From Pseudactinotalea sp. HY158 (GTDB taxonomy: Bacteria > Actinomycetota > Actinomycetes > Actinomycetales > Beutenbergiaceae), in NCBI RefSeq assembly GCF_009660225.1, contig NZ_CP045920.1:1922001-1986000 (forward strand): 64,000 nucleotides of DNA, written 5' to 3'. The notes under the pieces were generated by a model. That model saw nothing but the letters and a program-made list of their open reading frames with translations. It was not told the origin of the DNA and did no database searches. Of the stretch, positions 1 through 10,216 are shown piece after piece. Position numbers and translations under genes: made by a program. Positions within the stretch are counted from its first letter, which is position 1. Each line of letters opens with the position of its first letter.

Positions 1-1645
1 TCACGAGCACGTGCTCGCCCTCGACCCGGATCTCGGCGTGATTACGCGAGATGTCGAGGTTCGGGGAGGGCACGGCGAGCAGCTGGGGCGCCGCGCCCGC
101 GACCGTCGAGGCGCCCGCATCCGGGGAGCGCCCCACGAGCACCGGGGTGCTCAGGTGGCACACCTGCCCCGTGGAGACGCGCAGGATCGCCCGGGTCGCC
201 GCCGTGTTCTCGGCGGCCTGGGCGCCCTGGGCTCCCTGGACCCCCTGGGCGGCCTGGGCGGAGGCGAGCCGGGCGGCCTGGGCGGGCGGCACGGAGGAGA
301 GGATCGTCGACTCGGGCGCCGCATCCACGGCGGAGCCGGCGCTCGGGGCCGGTGCGTCGCCGTCGGGGCCGTACCGGTGGGGAATGATCGTGGCATCGTC
401 GACCGGCGCCCCGGCCGGCTGCGGCCGAGCAAGGCCCGGGCGGGTTCGCGGTACGGAGTCGATGATCCCCGCCGGCAGGCTGTGCTCCGGCGCTGACGGC
501 GCTGACGGCGCAGGCGGCACTGGCGGCGCAGGTGGCACTGACGGCTCAGGTGGCGCTGCCGCGGCGGGTGGCGCTGACGCCTCAGGTGGCACCGACGCGG
601 CGGGCGGCGCTGACGCCTCAGGTGGCACCGACGCGGCGGGCGGCGCTGGCGGCTCAGGTGGCGCTGCCGCGGCGGGCGGCGCGGGCGGCTCCGGGGGGAG
701 CGACTGCGCGGGCGGCTCCGGCGGATCCGCGGGCAGCGACTGCGCCGGCGGCGCCGCGGGCAGCGACTGCGCCGGTGACTCCGGGGGCAGCGACTGCGCG
801 GGCGGCTCCGGTGGCAGCGACTGCGCGGGCGGCTCCGGTGGCACTGGTGGCATGGGTGGCAGCGATTGTGCCGGGGGTGCGGGCTCCGGTGCTCCACCCG
901 GAACGGGCCCGCGGGCGAACGGGCGGCCGAGGATCGTGCGCTCGAGTTCCTCGATGTCGCTGATGTCGTCCAACGCCCCCTCGCCGGGGGATGGTTCCGG
1001 CGGGAGGACCGCGGCCGAACCGGTCCGGCCACCGTGGTCGGGCGGGCCCGCCTGGCCCAGCTGGCCCACCGGGCCCGCCGTGCCCACCGGGCCCGCCGTG
1101 TCCGTCTGGCTCGTGCCCGCCGGCGGCGGCGGCTGCTCCCCGGTGACGAGCGGCACCGGCGGCACGGGCGCGAGTTCGGGCTGGACGCCGAGGATCTGCG
1201 CGATCGTGGCCCCGGCGACCCGCACGGTTCCCTGGGCGCCGCCTGGATCGCGCACGCTCAGGGTGTGCGCGAAGACCACTCCGCCGGCGAGCGGATAGGT
1301 GCGCTCGACCGAGGCACCCTCGACCCACACGTGCGCCTCGTACACGCCCAGGCCGATGTGCTCGGCCCACGGGGCGCCGTCCCTGCCGCTGAGCCGCCGG
1401 CCGCCGATGAGCGCGGAGACCGATCCGCGCAGGAGCACCCGCACGCCGTCGACGCCCATATGCACGAGGGCGTACGGCCCGGCCGTGCCCTCGAGTTCAC
1501 GCACCCAGGCGGGCATGGGTGCGGCGGCGACCATCGCACCCCAGACCCGTTCGACCACCGCGGGAGGAATGCCGGGGTGCACGAGCGCCCCCGCGCCGTC
1601 GTGAGCGAGCGTGAGCCAGTCACCCGGCCCGTAGCTGTACCTCAT
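1..1645 (-). CDS. FHA-domain protein with long Pro/Ala-rich linker (3' end outside window)
   Basis: The gene reads on the minus strand from an ATG at 1645, preceded by a GGAGG-type ribosome site, and runs off position 1 without a stop. Three parts are visible: a globular N-terminal domain of about 140 residues, a very long Pro/Ala/Ser/Glu low-complexity linker, and at the window edge the start of a forkhead-associated domain (VGRSPD and ISRNHAEI, the phosphothreonine-binding loops). FHA domains bind phosphothreonine peptides, usually on targets of PknB-type Ser/Thr kinases, so a signalling or cell-envelope adaptor role is inferred. No kinase or phosphatase is visible here. It lies 51 bp after the hydrolase gene on the same strand. 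The FHA assignment is firm; the biological role is not. Confidence 0.85.
   Translation of the reverse strand, partial: MRYSYGPGDWLTLAHDGAGALVHPGIPPAVVERVWGAMVAAAPMPAWVRELEGTAGPYALVHMGVDGVRVLLRGSVSALIGGRRLSGRDGAPWAEHIGLGVYEAHVWVEGASVERTYPLAGGVVFAHTLSVRDPGGAQGTVRVAGATIAQILGVQPELAPVPPVPLVTGEQPPPPAGTSQTDTAGPVGTAGPVGQLGQAGPPDHGGRTGSAAVLPPEPSPGEGALDDISDIEELERTILGRPFARGPVPGGAPEPAPPAQSLPPMPPVPPEPPAQSLPPEPPAQSLPPESPAQSLPAAPPAQSLPADPPEPPAQSLPPEPPAPPAAAAPPEPPAPPAASVPPEASAPPAASVPPEASAPPAAAAPPEPSVPPAPPVPPAPSAPSAPEHSLPAGIIDSVPRTRPGLARPQPAGAPVDDATIIPHRYGPDGDAPAPSAGSAVDAAPESTILSSVPPAQAARLASAQAAQGVQGAQGAQAAENTAATRAILRVSTGQVCHLSTPVLVGRSPDAGASTVAGAAPQLLAVPSPNLDISRNHAEIRVEGEHVLV
490..880 (-). repeat. Pro/Ala-rich low-complexity repeat in the FHA protein
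   Basis: Tandem imperfect repeats encode short units such as AQSLPPEPP and SVPPEASAPPAA between the N-terminal domain and the FHA domain. The DNA copies (ggcagcgactgcgcgggcgg and similar) are close enough to change length by slippage. It is probably an extended, disordered linker. Confidence 0.8.
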
Positions 1646-1696
1646 GCGTTCCTCCGAATCGATCTCGCACCCCGGGCGTCGGCGGGTGGTTCCTCA

Positions 1697-3226
1697 TCAA
1701 CCGACGGCCGGGAAGACGCCCCAATACGCGGCGACCAACAACAACGCGAGCGACCCGACATGCGTCGCCCACCAACTCACCTTATCCGTCACCGTGAAAT
1801 ACGTACCGGCGCGTCTCGCGTGCATGGCCGCCCGGACGGAGACGACGCCGACCACCACCGCGAAGATCCCGAGGAGCTGAACCAGGATCCAGCCACCGAT
1901 GACGACCGTGTCGTCGAGATGGTAGTTCATCGCGAGGGTGGCGATCTGGGCGATATACGCCACGAACGTCGTGACGACGGCGAGTGCGGCGAGTCCGGCC
2001 GCCACCGCGAGCCGGCCGACCGCCGCGGCCGGGCTGCGCCGTCGCACCAGGCTCACGGCCCCGAGACCGAGCCCGGCGACCACGAGGAGGAAGGAGCCGA
2101 TGATCGACCACACGAGCATGTCACCCGAGGCGAACCATGCCGGTGACGGCACGGCGGCGGCCCGGTACTCCTGCTCGGGCCGGTCACCGGCGATCTGCGG
2201 CGGGGCGCTCGCCGTCGCGGGCAGTCCGAGGGTCCACGAACTGAGGACCGTGGTGAATCCCGGGGCCAGTTGCTCGTCGATCATGAGACCGTGATCGGCG
2301 CCGTCGAAGTAGCGCACCGTGACCGCGTCGTTCCCGTGCGCGGCCAGGGTGTCGATGACGATGAGCGCCCCCTGCACGATCGGCATGGAGGCGTCGTCCG
2401 TCCCGTAGGCCATGAGCACGGGCACGTCGACCTGGCGCAGGTAGGGCAGCACGTCGAAGTCCACGTACTCGAAGCCGCCGCCGGGGATCTGGGCCCCGAG
2501 CGCGCGCGGGATCGCCCGGAACACCCCCCGGGGCACGTGGGTGTTCCGCAGGTAGTTGGCGGTGGCGAAGGCCGCCTGTTCCCGGGGCGGCACGACCGGC
2601 GCCGAGATGAGCATGAGGAAGGCGACGTCGGGCTCGTCCGCCGCCGCGATGGGCGCGATCCAGGCGCCCTCGGACTCGGCGTAGAACCCGACCCGGTCCG
2701 GATCGACCCCCGGCACCCGCTCGCGCAGGTACCGCCAGGAGACGAGGTAGTCCTGGGCCATGCTGGGATAGTTCCGCTCGCGGGTGCTGTAGTCGTCGAG
2801 GCGCTTGGCGGGCACGAGCACGCGGATGCCGGCGCTGGCGAGCGCCTGCCCGTGCGGGGCGAACGCCTCCGGCTCCCCGGTGCCGGCCCCGTGCATGAAC
2901 ACGACCCCCGGGCCGGCCGGGGCCCCCTCCGGGAGGAAGAGCAGGCCGTCGACCGTCACCTCCCCCAGGTCGATCCGGATCGGCTCGACACGCACCGTGT
3001 AGGTGCCCACGGGGCTCTGCTCGGTGCCGCCGATGCGCACGTCGGCCGTCGTCGGGATGATCGTGCGGTGCATCTCGGTGGGCGCCCACCGCGGACCGGC
3101 GAGGGCCCCGCTCACCCCCAGGATCGTGGCGACGACGAGGCTGGTGAGCGCGACGGGCCAGAATCGTTGCCAGCCCGTGCGCAGCTCGACCGTGCGTTCC
3201 GTGCCCAGGACGCCGCGCAGCCCCAT
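1697..3226 (-). CDS. Alpha/beta hydrolase with C-terminal membrane domain
   Basis: 509 residues. One hydrophobic segment near residues 25-45 is followed by an alpha/beta-hydrolase (dienelactone hydrolase/peptidase-like) domain at about 75-345. The nucleophile elbow is AESEG with Ser185, the likely acid is Asp277 or Asp278 (YGTDD), and the His is His312 (DGADHG). About four predicted membrane helices follow from residue 370 to the end. The hydrolase domain is therefore probably held on the outer face of the membrane, acting on an unknown ester or amide. It starts one base beyond the stop of era on the same strand and is likely co-transcribed. The fold is clear, the substrate is unknown, and the membrane tail is unusual for the family. 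Confidence 0.8.
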   Translation of the reverse strand: MGLRGVLGTERTVELRTGWQRFWPVALTSLVVATILGVSGALAGPRWAPTEMHRTIIPTTADVRIGGTEQSPVGTYTVRVEPIRIDLGEVTVDGLLFLPEGAPAGPGVVFMHGAGTGEPEAFAPHGQALASAGIRVLVPAKRLDDYSTRERNYPSMAQDYLVSWRYLRERVPGVDPDRVGFYAESEGAWIAPIAAADEPDVAFLMLISAPVVPPREQAAFATANYLRNTHVPRGVFRAIPRALGAQIPGGGFEYVDFDVLPYLRQVDVPVLMAYGTDDASMPIVQGALIVIDTLAAHGNDAVTVRYFDGADHGLMIDEQLAPGFTTVLSSWTLGLPATASAPPQIAGDRPEQEYRAAAVPSPAWFASGDMLVWSIIGSFLLVVAGLGLGAVSLVRRRSPAAAVGRLAVAAGLAALAVVTTFVAYIAQIATLAMNYHLDDTVVIGGWILVQLLGIFAVVVGVVSVRAAMHARRAGTYFTVTDKVSWWATHVGSLALLLVAAYWGVFPAVG

Positions 3227-3227
3227 G

Positions 3228-4130
3228 TCAGAATCCGAGCCGTCGCAGCTGCTTGGGATCCTTCTGCCAGTCCTTGGCCACCTTGACGTGCAGGTCGAGG
3301 TAGACCGGCACGCCGAGCAGCCGTTGGATCCCCTGCCGCGCCTGGGTGCCGACCTGACGCAGCCGGGACCCGCGCGTGCCGATGATGATCGCCTTCTGGG
3401 AGGGGCGCTCGACGTAGAGGTTGACGCGCACGTCCGTGAGGTGGTCCCGCCGGTCCGGGCGCTCGACGATCTCCTCGACCAGCACGGCGAGGGAGTGCGG
3501 AAGCTCGTCCCGCACGCCCTCGAGCGCCGCCTCGCGCACGAGCTCGGCGATCGTCACCTCGGGATCCTCGTCCGAGAGTTCCCCGTCCGGGTAGAGCACG
3601 GGCCCGGTGGGCAGGTAGCGCACGAGGATCTCCGCGAGCAGGTCGACCTGGGTCCCGCGGGTCGCCGAGACCGGCACGATCTCCGCCCAGTCCCCGAGGT
3701 CGCCGATCTGCGTGAGGTGATGGACCACCCGTTCCGGGCCGACGGCGTCGATCTTCGTGGCGATCGCCACGACCGGGGTGCGACGGGAGGCCAACTGCCC
3801 GGCGATGAACCGGTCTCCGGGCCCGATCGGCTGATCGGCCGGCAGGCAGAAGCCGATGACGTCGACCTCGGAGAGGGTGTCGGCCACGAGATCGTTCAGG
3901 CGCTCGCCCAGCAGGGTGCGCGGCCGGTGGAGACCCGGGGTGTCGACGAGCACGAGCTGGCCGTCGGGGCGGTTGACGATACCCCGAAGCGCGCGCCGGG
4001 TGGTCTGCGGCCGGGTCGAGGTGATCGCCACCTTCTCACCGACGAGCGCGTTCGTCAGCGTGGACTTGCCTGCGTTGGGGCGCCCGACGAGGCAGGCGAA
4101 GCCGCTGCGGAATGTCGCGTCACGGGCCAT
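3228..4130 (-). CDS. era: GTPase Era
   Basis: 300 residues, the normal length for Era, an essential GTPase that binds the 3' end of 16S rRNA during 30S maturation. The G1 loop GRPNAGKS is at residues 16-23, G3 is DTPGLH, and G4 is TKID in place of the common NKxD. A C-terminal KH domain carries the IIIGTRGSRL signature near residues 250-275. Its start overlaps the end of the upstream CNNM gene by 11 bp, so translation is coupled. The phoH-ybeY-CNNM-era order is conserved in actinobacteria; recO, often next, is absent here. Confidence 0.97.
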   Translation of the reverse strand: MARDATFRSGFACLVGRPNAGKSTLTNALVGEKVAITSTRPQTTRRALRGIVNRPDGQLVLVDTPGLHRPRTLLGERLNDLVADTLSEVDVIGFCLPADQPIGPGDRFIAGQLASRRTPVVAIATKIDAVGPERVVHHLTQIGDLGDWAEIVPVSATRGTQVDLLAEILVRYLPTGPVLYPDGELSDEDPEVTIAELVREAALEGVRDELPHSLAVLVEEIVERPDRRDHLTDVRVNLYVERPSQKAIIIGTRGSRLRQVGTQARQGIQRLLGVPVYLDLHVKVAKDWQKDPKQLRRLGF

Positions 4131-5442
4131 GCGGGGTCTCCTCGGGGTGAGTGGTCGGCTCCGCAGGCGGGTTCTCCTGCGCGCGGGTGACGAGAATCGT
4201 GGAGACGCGCCGGCGCCTGCCCGAGGCCTCGACCACCTCGAACCGGAGCCCGTGGTCGAGGGCGACGGAGCCGAGGATCGGCACGCGGCCGAGCGCCTTG
4301 GTCAGCAGTCCACCCGTGGAATCGACCTCCGGATCGTCGATCTCGAGGTCGAACAGCTCACCGAGCTCGTCGAGCGGGAGCCGCGCGGGCACCCGGTAGC
4401 CGTCGCCGTCGGGCTCGACCTGCGGCTCGCTCTGGTCGTGCTCGTCGGTCAGGTCGCCCACGAGTTCCTCGAGCACGTCCTCGATCGTCACGAGCCCGGC
4501 GACCCCGCCGTACTCGTCGAACGCGATGGCGATGTGGACGCCGGAGGCGCGCATCTGGGCGAGCATGTCGTCGACCACCTTGGTCTCCGGCACGAACACG
4601 GCCTCCCGCATGACCCGCTCGATGCGGTGCTCGGAGCGTTCCGGCGCGCTCGTGAGCTTGCGCAGCAGATCCTTGAGGTAGAGCACCCCGCGCAGATCGT
4701 CGAGGCTCTCGCCCGCGACGGGGATCCGGGAGAAGCCGGAGCGCGTGAACAGGCTGAGCGCCTTGGTCAGGGTGACATCCGGCCGGACCGTGACCATGTC
4801 GGTGCGCGGGACCATGACCTCGCGCACCATCGTGCGCGAGAGCTCGAACACGGACTGGAGCATCTCGCGCTCGTCGTCCTCGATGTGCGCGCTCTCGGCC
4901 ACCCGGTCGACCATGTCCTGCAGCTCGCCCTCGGTCTCCCAGGTGGGGCCGCTCGCCCGGCTGGGACCCACCCGGGCCACGAACGGGGCCATGATCCGGT
5001 GGGCGCCGTGCATGAACGGACCGACGAGGGCGAGCACGGCGACGGGCCGGCGGCGGCCGAGCGTGCGCGGGCTGATCCCCACCACGACGATGTTGAGGAG
5101 CGCGACCGTCGCGACCGCGCACAGGAGCGCGACCCACCACCGCTCGAAGACGACCGCGTAGACGAGGGTGACGCAGACCGCGCCCGTCATCTCGGTGACG
5201 AGGCGCAGGTAGGCCGTCGCGCGCACCGGGCCGGTCGAGTCGGCCGCGATCGCGGCGATCGCGCGCAGCGCACCGGCGCGGCGGCGGCCCTCGATCGCGG
5301 CCTCGTGGGCGGCGGCGCGGGTGATCGACCGGCCGGCCTCCTCCCCCGCGGAGAGGATCGCGCCGGCCGCGATCGCCACGACCGCCACCGCGACGAGCAG
5401 CGGGATCGGCGCGGCCATCGCCTCGGTCACGCCCTCGTTCAT
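4120..5442 (-). CDS. CNNM/CBS-domain membrane protein (hemolysin-C/CorC family)
   Basis: 440 residues. An N-terminal DUF21/CNNM transmembrane domain with about three to four helices (residues 10-160) is followed by paired CBS domains (about 205-330; conserved MVPRTDM and DEYGGVAGLVTIEDVLEEL) and a C-terminal CorC/HlyC transporter-associated domain (about 345-425). Family members act in Mg2+ or Co2+ efflux or sensing; the old name hemolysin is misleading. The start overlaps the ybeY stop by 4 bp (ATGA) and its own end overlaps era, placing it within a tightly coupled ribosome-maturation operon, its usual position in actinobacteria. Confidence 0.92.
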   Translation of the reverse strand: MNEGVTEAMAAPIPLLVAVAVVAIAAGAILSAGEEAGRSITRAAAHEAAIEGRRRAGALRAIAAIAADSTGPVRATAYLRLVTEMTGAVCVTLVYAVVFERWWVALLCAVATVALLNIVVVGISPRTLGRRRPVAVLALVGPFMHGAHRIMAPFVARVGPSRASGPTWETEGELQDMVDRVAESAHIEDDEREMLQSVFELSRTMVREVMVPRTDMVTVRPDVTLTKALSLFTRSGFSRIPVAGESLDDLRGVLYLKDLLRKLTSAPERSEHRIERVMREAVFVPETKVVDDMLAQMRASGVHIAIAFDEYGGVAGLVTIEDVLEELVGDLTDEHDQSEPQVEPDGDGYRVPARLPLDELGELFDLEIDDPEVDSTGGLLTKALGRVPILGSVALDHGLRFEVVEASGRRRRVSTILVTRAQENPPAEPTTHPEETPHGP

Positions 5443-5887
5443 GCTCCGGCCAGGAAGGTCAACAGCAGTTGCCGCTGCAGGTCGAACATCTCCTTCTCCT
5501 CCGCGGCCTCGGCGTGGTCGTAGCCGAGCAGGTGCAGGATGCCGTGCGTGGTGAGCAGGAGCATCTCCTCCACCGCCGAGTGCCCGGCCTCACGGGCCTG
5601 GGCGGCCGCGACCTCGGGGCAGAGCACGACGGCGCCGAGCATCCCCTCGTCGGACGGCTCCGCCTCGGTGCCGGGGCGCAGTTCGTCGATCGGGAAGGAC
5701 ATGACGTCGGTCGGGCCGGGCTCGTCGAGCCACTGCTCGTGCAGTTCGGTCATGACGTCGGTCGTGACGAACCGGATCTCCAGCTCGGCCTGCGGGTGCA
5801 CGAACATCGCATCGAGCACGTGCCGGGCGAGGGCCACGAACTCGACCTCGTCGACGGGAGTGTCCGATTCGTTCATGATGTCGACGC

Positions 5888-5891
<4 letters not shown>
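5439..5891 (-). CDS. ybeY: Endoribonuclease YbeY (rRNA maturation factor)
   Basis: 150 residues. The zinc-binding signature HGILHLLGYDH gives ligands His116, His120 and His126, all present. YbeY is a single-strand-specific metal-dependent endoribonuclease needed for 16S rRNA 3'-end maturation and ribosome quality control. Conserved TDVMSFP is also present. ATGA overlaps join it to phoH upstream and to the CNNM gene downstream, the standard bacterial arrangement. Confidence 0.96.
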
Positions 5892-7024
<1,133 letters not shown>

Positions 7025-7102
7025 GATCGGGAGGGAACCCTGAGCCTTTCTGCTGTGGCGACTGGGACTGGCGGGGCAAGGCTGAGCCTAGTGGCTGGGC
7101 GG

Positions 7103-7891
7103 CTACCAGCGCCCGAGCCGCGCGTTCAGGACCGTGAGAGCGGCCGGGCCGGCCGTCGAGGTGCGCAGCACATGGGGCCCGAGGAGGGTCGCCGTGCCGC
7201 CCGCGCCGGACCAGCGGGCCAGTTCCGCCTCGCTCAGTCCGCCCTCCGGGCCCACGACCACGACGACGGGCCGGTCCGCGGGCCCCGCGTCGCGCCCGCT
7301 CCCGAGAGCCATCGCCGTCAGGGGGGCCTCGGCGCTCTCGTGGAGCACGAGGATCCGGGCCCCGGCGGCGATCGCGGGTCCAAGTGGCCCGCCGACCCCG
7401 AGGATCCCGGGGCCCGCCGCGAAGCCGAGCATCCGCGGGAAGCGGGCCCGCCGGGACTGCTTGGCGGCGGCGACCAGGATCGACTCCCAGCGATGGACGC
7501 CCTTGGCCACCTTCGGGCCGTCCCAGCGGGCGACGGAGCGCTCGGCCTGCCACGCCACGACGGCGTCGACCCCGAGTTCGGTCGCGGCCTCGATGGCCGC
7601 CTCGTCGCGGCCGCCCTTGCCGAGGGCCTGCACGAGGATGAGCTCGGGGGACGGCGCCGGCTCGAGCACGCGGTCCTCGACGCCCAGCGTGAGCGACGGC
7701 GGGTTCGCGCCTACGGCGGTGGCGCGGCCGCGCAGACGGGTGCCTGCGCCGTCCACGATCTCGATCGCCTCCCCCACGCGGATCCGCCGCACGGCGACCG
7801 CGTGGCGCGCCTCGGGCCCGGTGAGTTCGAACGTGTCGCCCACCCGGGCGGCCGCCGGCAGGTCGGCGGCGAAGAACACGGGATCGGTCAT
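7103..7891 (-). CDS. rsmE: 16S rRNA (uracil-1498-N3)-methyltransferase RsmE
   Basis: 262 residues from an ATG at 7891 that overlaps the dnaJ stop (ATGA). A short PUA-like N-terminal domain carries the GPEARHAVAVRRIRVGE motif typical of RsmE (residues 24-40). A SPOUT knot methyltransferase domain follows, with LVQALGKGGRDE, VVGPEGGLS and the final LGPHVLRT motif of the AdoMet-binding knot; the canonical TETA is altered to TSTA. The enzyme methylates U1498 of 16S rRNA. Coupling with dnaJ and hrcA is the common actinobacterial arrangement. Confidence 0.94.
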   Translation of the reverse strand: MTDPVFFAADLPAAARVGDTFELTGPEARHAVAVRRIRVGEAIEIVDGAGTRLRGRATAVGANPPSLTLGVEDRVLEPAPSPELILVQALGKGGRDEAAIEAATELGVDAVVAWQAERSVARWDGPKVAKGVHRWESILVAAAKQSRRARFPRMLGFAAGPGILGVGGPLGPAIAAGARILVLHESAEAPLTAMALGSGRDAGPADRPVVVVVGPEGGLSEAELARWSGAGGTATLLGPHVLRTSTAGPAALTVLNARLGRW

Positions 7892-8994
7892 CGGCTCGCG
7901 AAGGTGTCCTTGAGTCGCTGGAACACGGAGTTCTTCGTGGCCGCCACGCGGGCCTCGGGGCGCTCCTCGCCGCGGAGCACGGCGAGTTGACGCAGCAGCT
8001 CCTCCTCCTCGTCGGAGAGCCTGGTGGGCACCTCCACCTCGAGGTGGACGTTGAGGTCGCCGCGGCCCGTGCGGTTGAGGTGGCCCACCCCGAGACCCTT
8101 GAGGGTGAGCACCTGGCCGGGTTGGCTGCCGGGCGCGATGTCGACGTCGTGGATACCGTCGAGGGTCTCGAGGGTGACGACCGTGCCCAGGGCCGCGGCG
8201 GTCACGGGCAGCTCGACCGTGCAGTGCAGGTCGTCGCCACGGCGGGTGAACGTCTCGTGGCGCTGCTCGCGCACCTCGACGTACAGGTCGCCGGCGGGTC
8301 CCCCGCCCGGGCCCACCTCCGCCTTCCCGGTGAGCTTGATCCGGGTGCCGGTGTCGACGCCGGCCGGGATGTTGACCGAGATGGTCCGACGCGCCCGGAC
8401 CCGGCCCTCGCCGGAGCATTCGGCGCACGGCTCGGAGATGATCGTGCCGAAGCCGCCGCAGTCGGAACACGGGGCGTTGGTCATGATGTTGCCGAAGAAC
8501 GAGCGGGCCACGCGCTGCACGGAGCCGCGTCCGTGGCACGTGGGGCAGGTGGTCGGGCTGGTGCCGGGGCGGGTGCACGTGCCGTGGCACGCCTCGCACA
8601 TGACGGCCGTGTCGACCTCGAGCTCCTTCGTCACGCCGAACGTGGCGTCCGCGAGCGAGATCGAGACCCGCACGAGCGCGTCCTGGCCCCGCCGGGACCG
8701 GGAGACCGGCCCGCGTTGGGTCGCCCCGCCCGCGGCGGCGGCGAAGAAGTCGAACATGTCGGAGAACCCGAAGCCGGCGCCGCTGCCGCCCTGGCTGCCG
8801 CCGACGTCGTACATCTGCCGCTTCTCCGGGTTGGAGAGCACCTCATGCGCCTCGGTGATCTGCTTGAACCGCTCCTCCGACTCCGGCCCGGCGATGTCCG
8901 GGTGGTGCTGGCGGGCCAGCTTCCGGTAGGCGCGCTTGATCTCCTCCGTGGTCGCTTCGCGGGAGACACCGAGGATCTCGTAATAGTCGCTCAC
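7888..8994 (-). CDS. dnaJ: Chaperone protein DnaJ
   Basis: 368 residues. The J domain (1-70) has HPD at 31-33, followed by a short Gly/Phe linker and a cysteine-rich zinc region with four CxxCxGxx repeats (CEACHGTC, CPTCHGRG, CSDCGGFG, CAECSGEG). The first repeat ends in Cys rather than the usual Gly. The C-terminal substrate-binding domains are complete. DnaJ stimulates DnaK ATPase during protein folding. Its position just after hrcA fits the DnaJ2-type gene of actinobacteria, under HrcA/CIRCE control. The stop overlaps the rsmE start. Confidence 0.96.
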   Translation of the reverse strand: MSDYYEILGVSREATTEEIKRAYRKLARQHHPDIAGPESEERFKQITEAHEVLSNPEKRQMYDVGGSQGGSGAGFGFSDMFDFFAAAAGGATQRGPVSRSRRGQDALVRVSISLADATFGVTKELEVDTAVMCEACHGTCTRPGTSPTTCPTCHGRGSVQRVARSFFGNIMTNAPCSDCGGFGTIISEPCAECSGEGRVRARRTISVNIPAGVDTGTRIKLTGKAEVGPGGGPAGDLYVEVREQRHETFTRRGDDLHCTVELPVTAAALGTVVTLETLDGIHDVDIAPGSQPGQVLTLKGLGVGHLNRTGRGDLNVHLEVEVPTRLSDEEEELLRQLAVLRGEERPEARVAATKNSVFQRLKDTFASR

Positions 8995-9040
8995 TGGTTA
9001 CTTTCTGGTGGTGGACGAGTTGAACTGGTCAGACCGCAGG

Positions 9041-10057
9041 TCAGGAGAGGGTCTTGGACAGGTATCTGGCCACCGCGTGCACGGCGGCCATCGTGGTCGG
9101 GTAGTCCATACGGGTCGGGCCGATCACGCCGAGCTGACCGAGCACGCCGGCGTCGGTGCTCGAGTACCGCCCCGCGACCACGGAGGTCTCGAGGAGGGCC
9201 TCGTCGTGGGTCTCCGAGCCGATGCGCACGGCGATCGAGGGCTCGGAGGCCATGTCCGACAGGAGCCGCAGCATGACGACCTGTTCCTCGAGTGCCTCGA
9301 GCACGGGCGAGATGGTGCGGGAGAAGTCGACGTTCGTGCGGGCCAGGTGGGCCGTGCCCGCCATGACGATGCGCTCCTCGATCTCGTCGGAGATCACCTC
9401 GAGCACCGCGGTGACGACGCCGGCGGCGGTCGGCTGGTCCTGCGCGGGGAAGGAGGCCGCGATCTGGTGCAGGGCGGTGGCGAGTTCGGGCATCCTGCGC
9501 CCGGCGCCGGCCGCGTTGATCCGCGCCCGCAGTTCGGCCAGGAGCTCCTCGGTGAGCGGCTCGTCCGCCTCGATCGTGCGTTGTTCGACCTGGCCGTTGT
9601 CGCTGATGATCACCATGAGGATGCGGGTGCTGCTCGCCGGGAGGAGCTCGACATGCCGCAGCGCCGAGCGTCGCAGCGACGGGTACCGCACGACCGCGAC
9701 CTGCTGGGTGAGCTGGGCGAGCAGGCGGACGGTGCGCTCGAGGGCGTCGTCCAGGTCGACCGCTCCCTGCATGAGGGCACCGATGGCGCGGCGCTCGGCG
9801 GCCGAGAGCGGCTTGATCTCGTCGAGCCGGTCGACGAAGAGGCGGTAGCCGGCGTCCGTGGGGATCCGGCCGGCGGAGGTGTGCGGCTGGGTGATGAGCC
9901 CGGCCTCCTCGAGCAGCGCCATGTCGTTGCGGATCGTCGCGGGTGACACGCCGAGGTTGTGCCGTTCGACGAGGCTGCGCGAGCCGACCGGTTCGCGGGT
10001 GTGCACGTAGTCCTGCACGATCGCGCGAAGCACGTCGATATGCCGTTCCCGAGTCAT
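9041..10057 (-). CDS. hrcA: Heat-inducible transcriptional repressor HrcA
   Basis: 338 residues from an ATG at 10057 (MTRERHIDVL), chosen because GGAGG lies about 7 bases upstream; an upstream in-frame ATG at 10126 would start inside the operator. The N-terminal winged helix (REPVGSRSL, SPATIRNDMALLEE) binds CIRCE operators; a GAF-like dimerisation domain follows. HrcA represses chaperone genes and is kept active by GroEL. A CIRCE element lies 59 bp upstream of this start, so the hrcA-dnaJ run is autoregulated. Confidence 0.96.
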   Translation of the reverse strand: MTRERHIDVLRAIVQDYVHTREPVGSRSLVERHNLGVSPATIRNDMALLEEAGLITQPHTSAGRIPTDAGYRLFVDRLDEIKPLSAAERRAIGALMQGAVDLDDALERTVRLLAQLTQQVAVVRYPSLRRSALRHVELLPASSTRILMVIISDNGQVEQRTIEADEPLTEELLAELRARINAAGAGRRMPELATALHQIAASFPAQDQPTAAGVVTAVLEVISDEIEERIVMAGTAHLARTNVDFSRTISPVLEALEEQVVMLRLLSDMASEPSIAVRIGSETHDEALLETSVVAGRYSSTDAGVLGQLGVIGPTRMDYPTTMAAVHAVARYLSKTLS

Positions 10058-10115
10058 CGCGCGCCTCCGTTCCTCGTGCTCTGGCCGTTGCCGTGACCGC
10101 CATTCGATCCCTGGG

Positions 10116-10142
10116 GTGGCACTCACGGTACCTGAGTGCCAA
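10116..10142 (-). promoter_or_regulatory. CIRCE operator (HrcA-binding site) with overlapping -10
   Basis: An inverted repeat has arms GTGGCACTC and GAGTGCCAA around a 9-base spacer (ACGGTACCT). This matches the CIRCE consensus TTAGCACTC-N9-GAGTGCTAA in its GCACTC/GAGTGC core and exact spacing; the outer bases differ. On the minus strand a TAGAAT hexamer (10142-10147) abuts and overlaps the palindrome, so HrcA binding should block transcription of hrcA-dnaJ. Confidence 0.93.
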
Positions 10143-10216
10143 TTCTACGCCGCGCAATCGCCGGGTCGCCATCGCGCCTCCCACACCGGCCGACCCGTTG
10201 TGCGTAACCTCACGCC

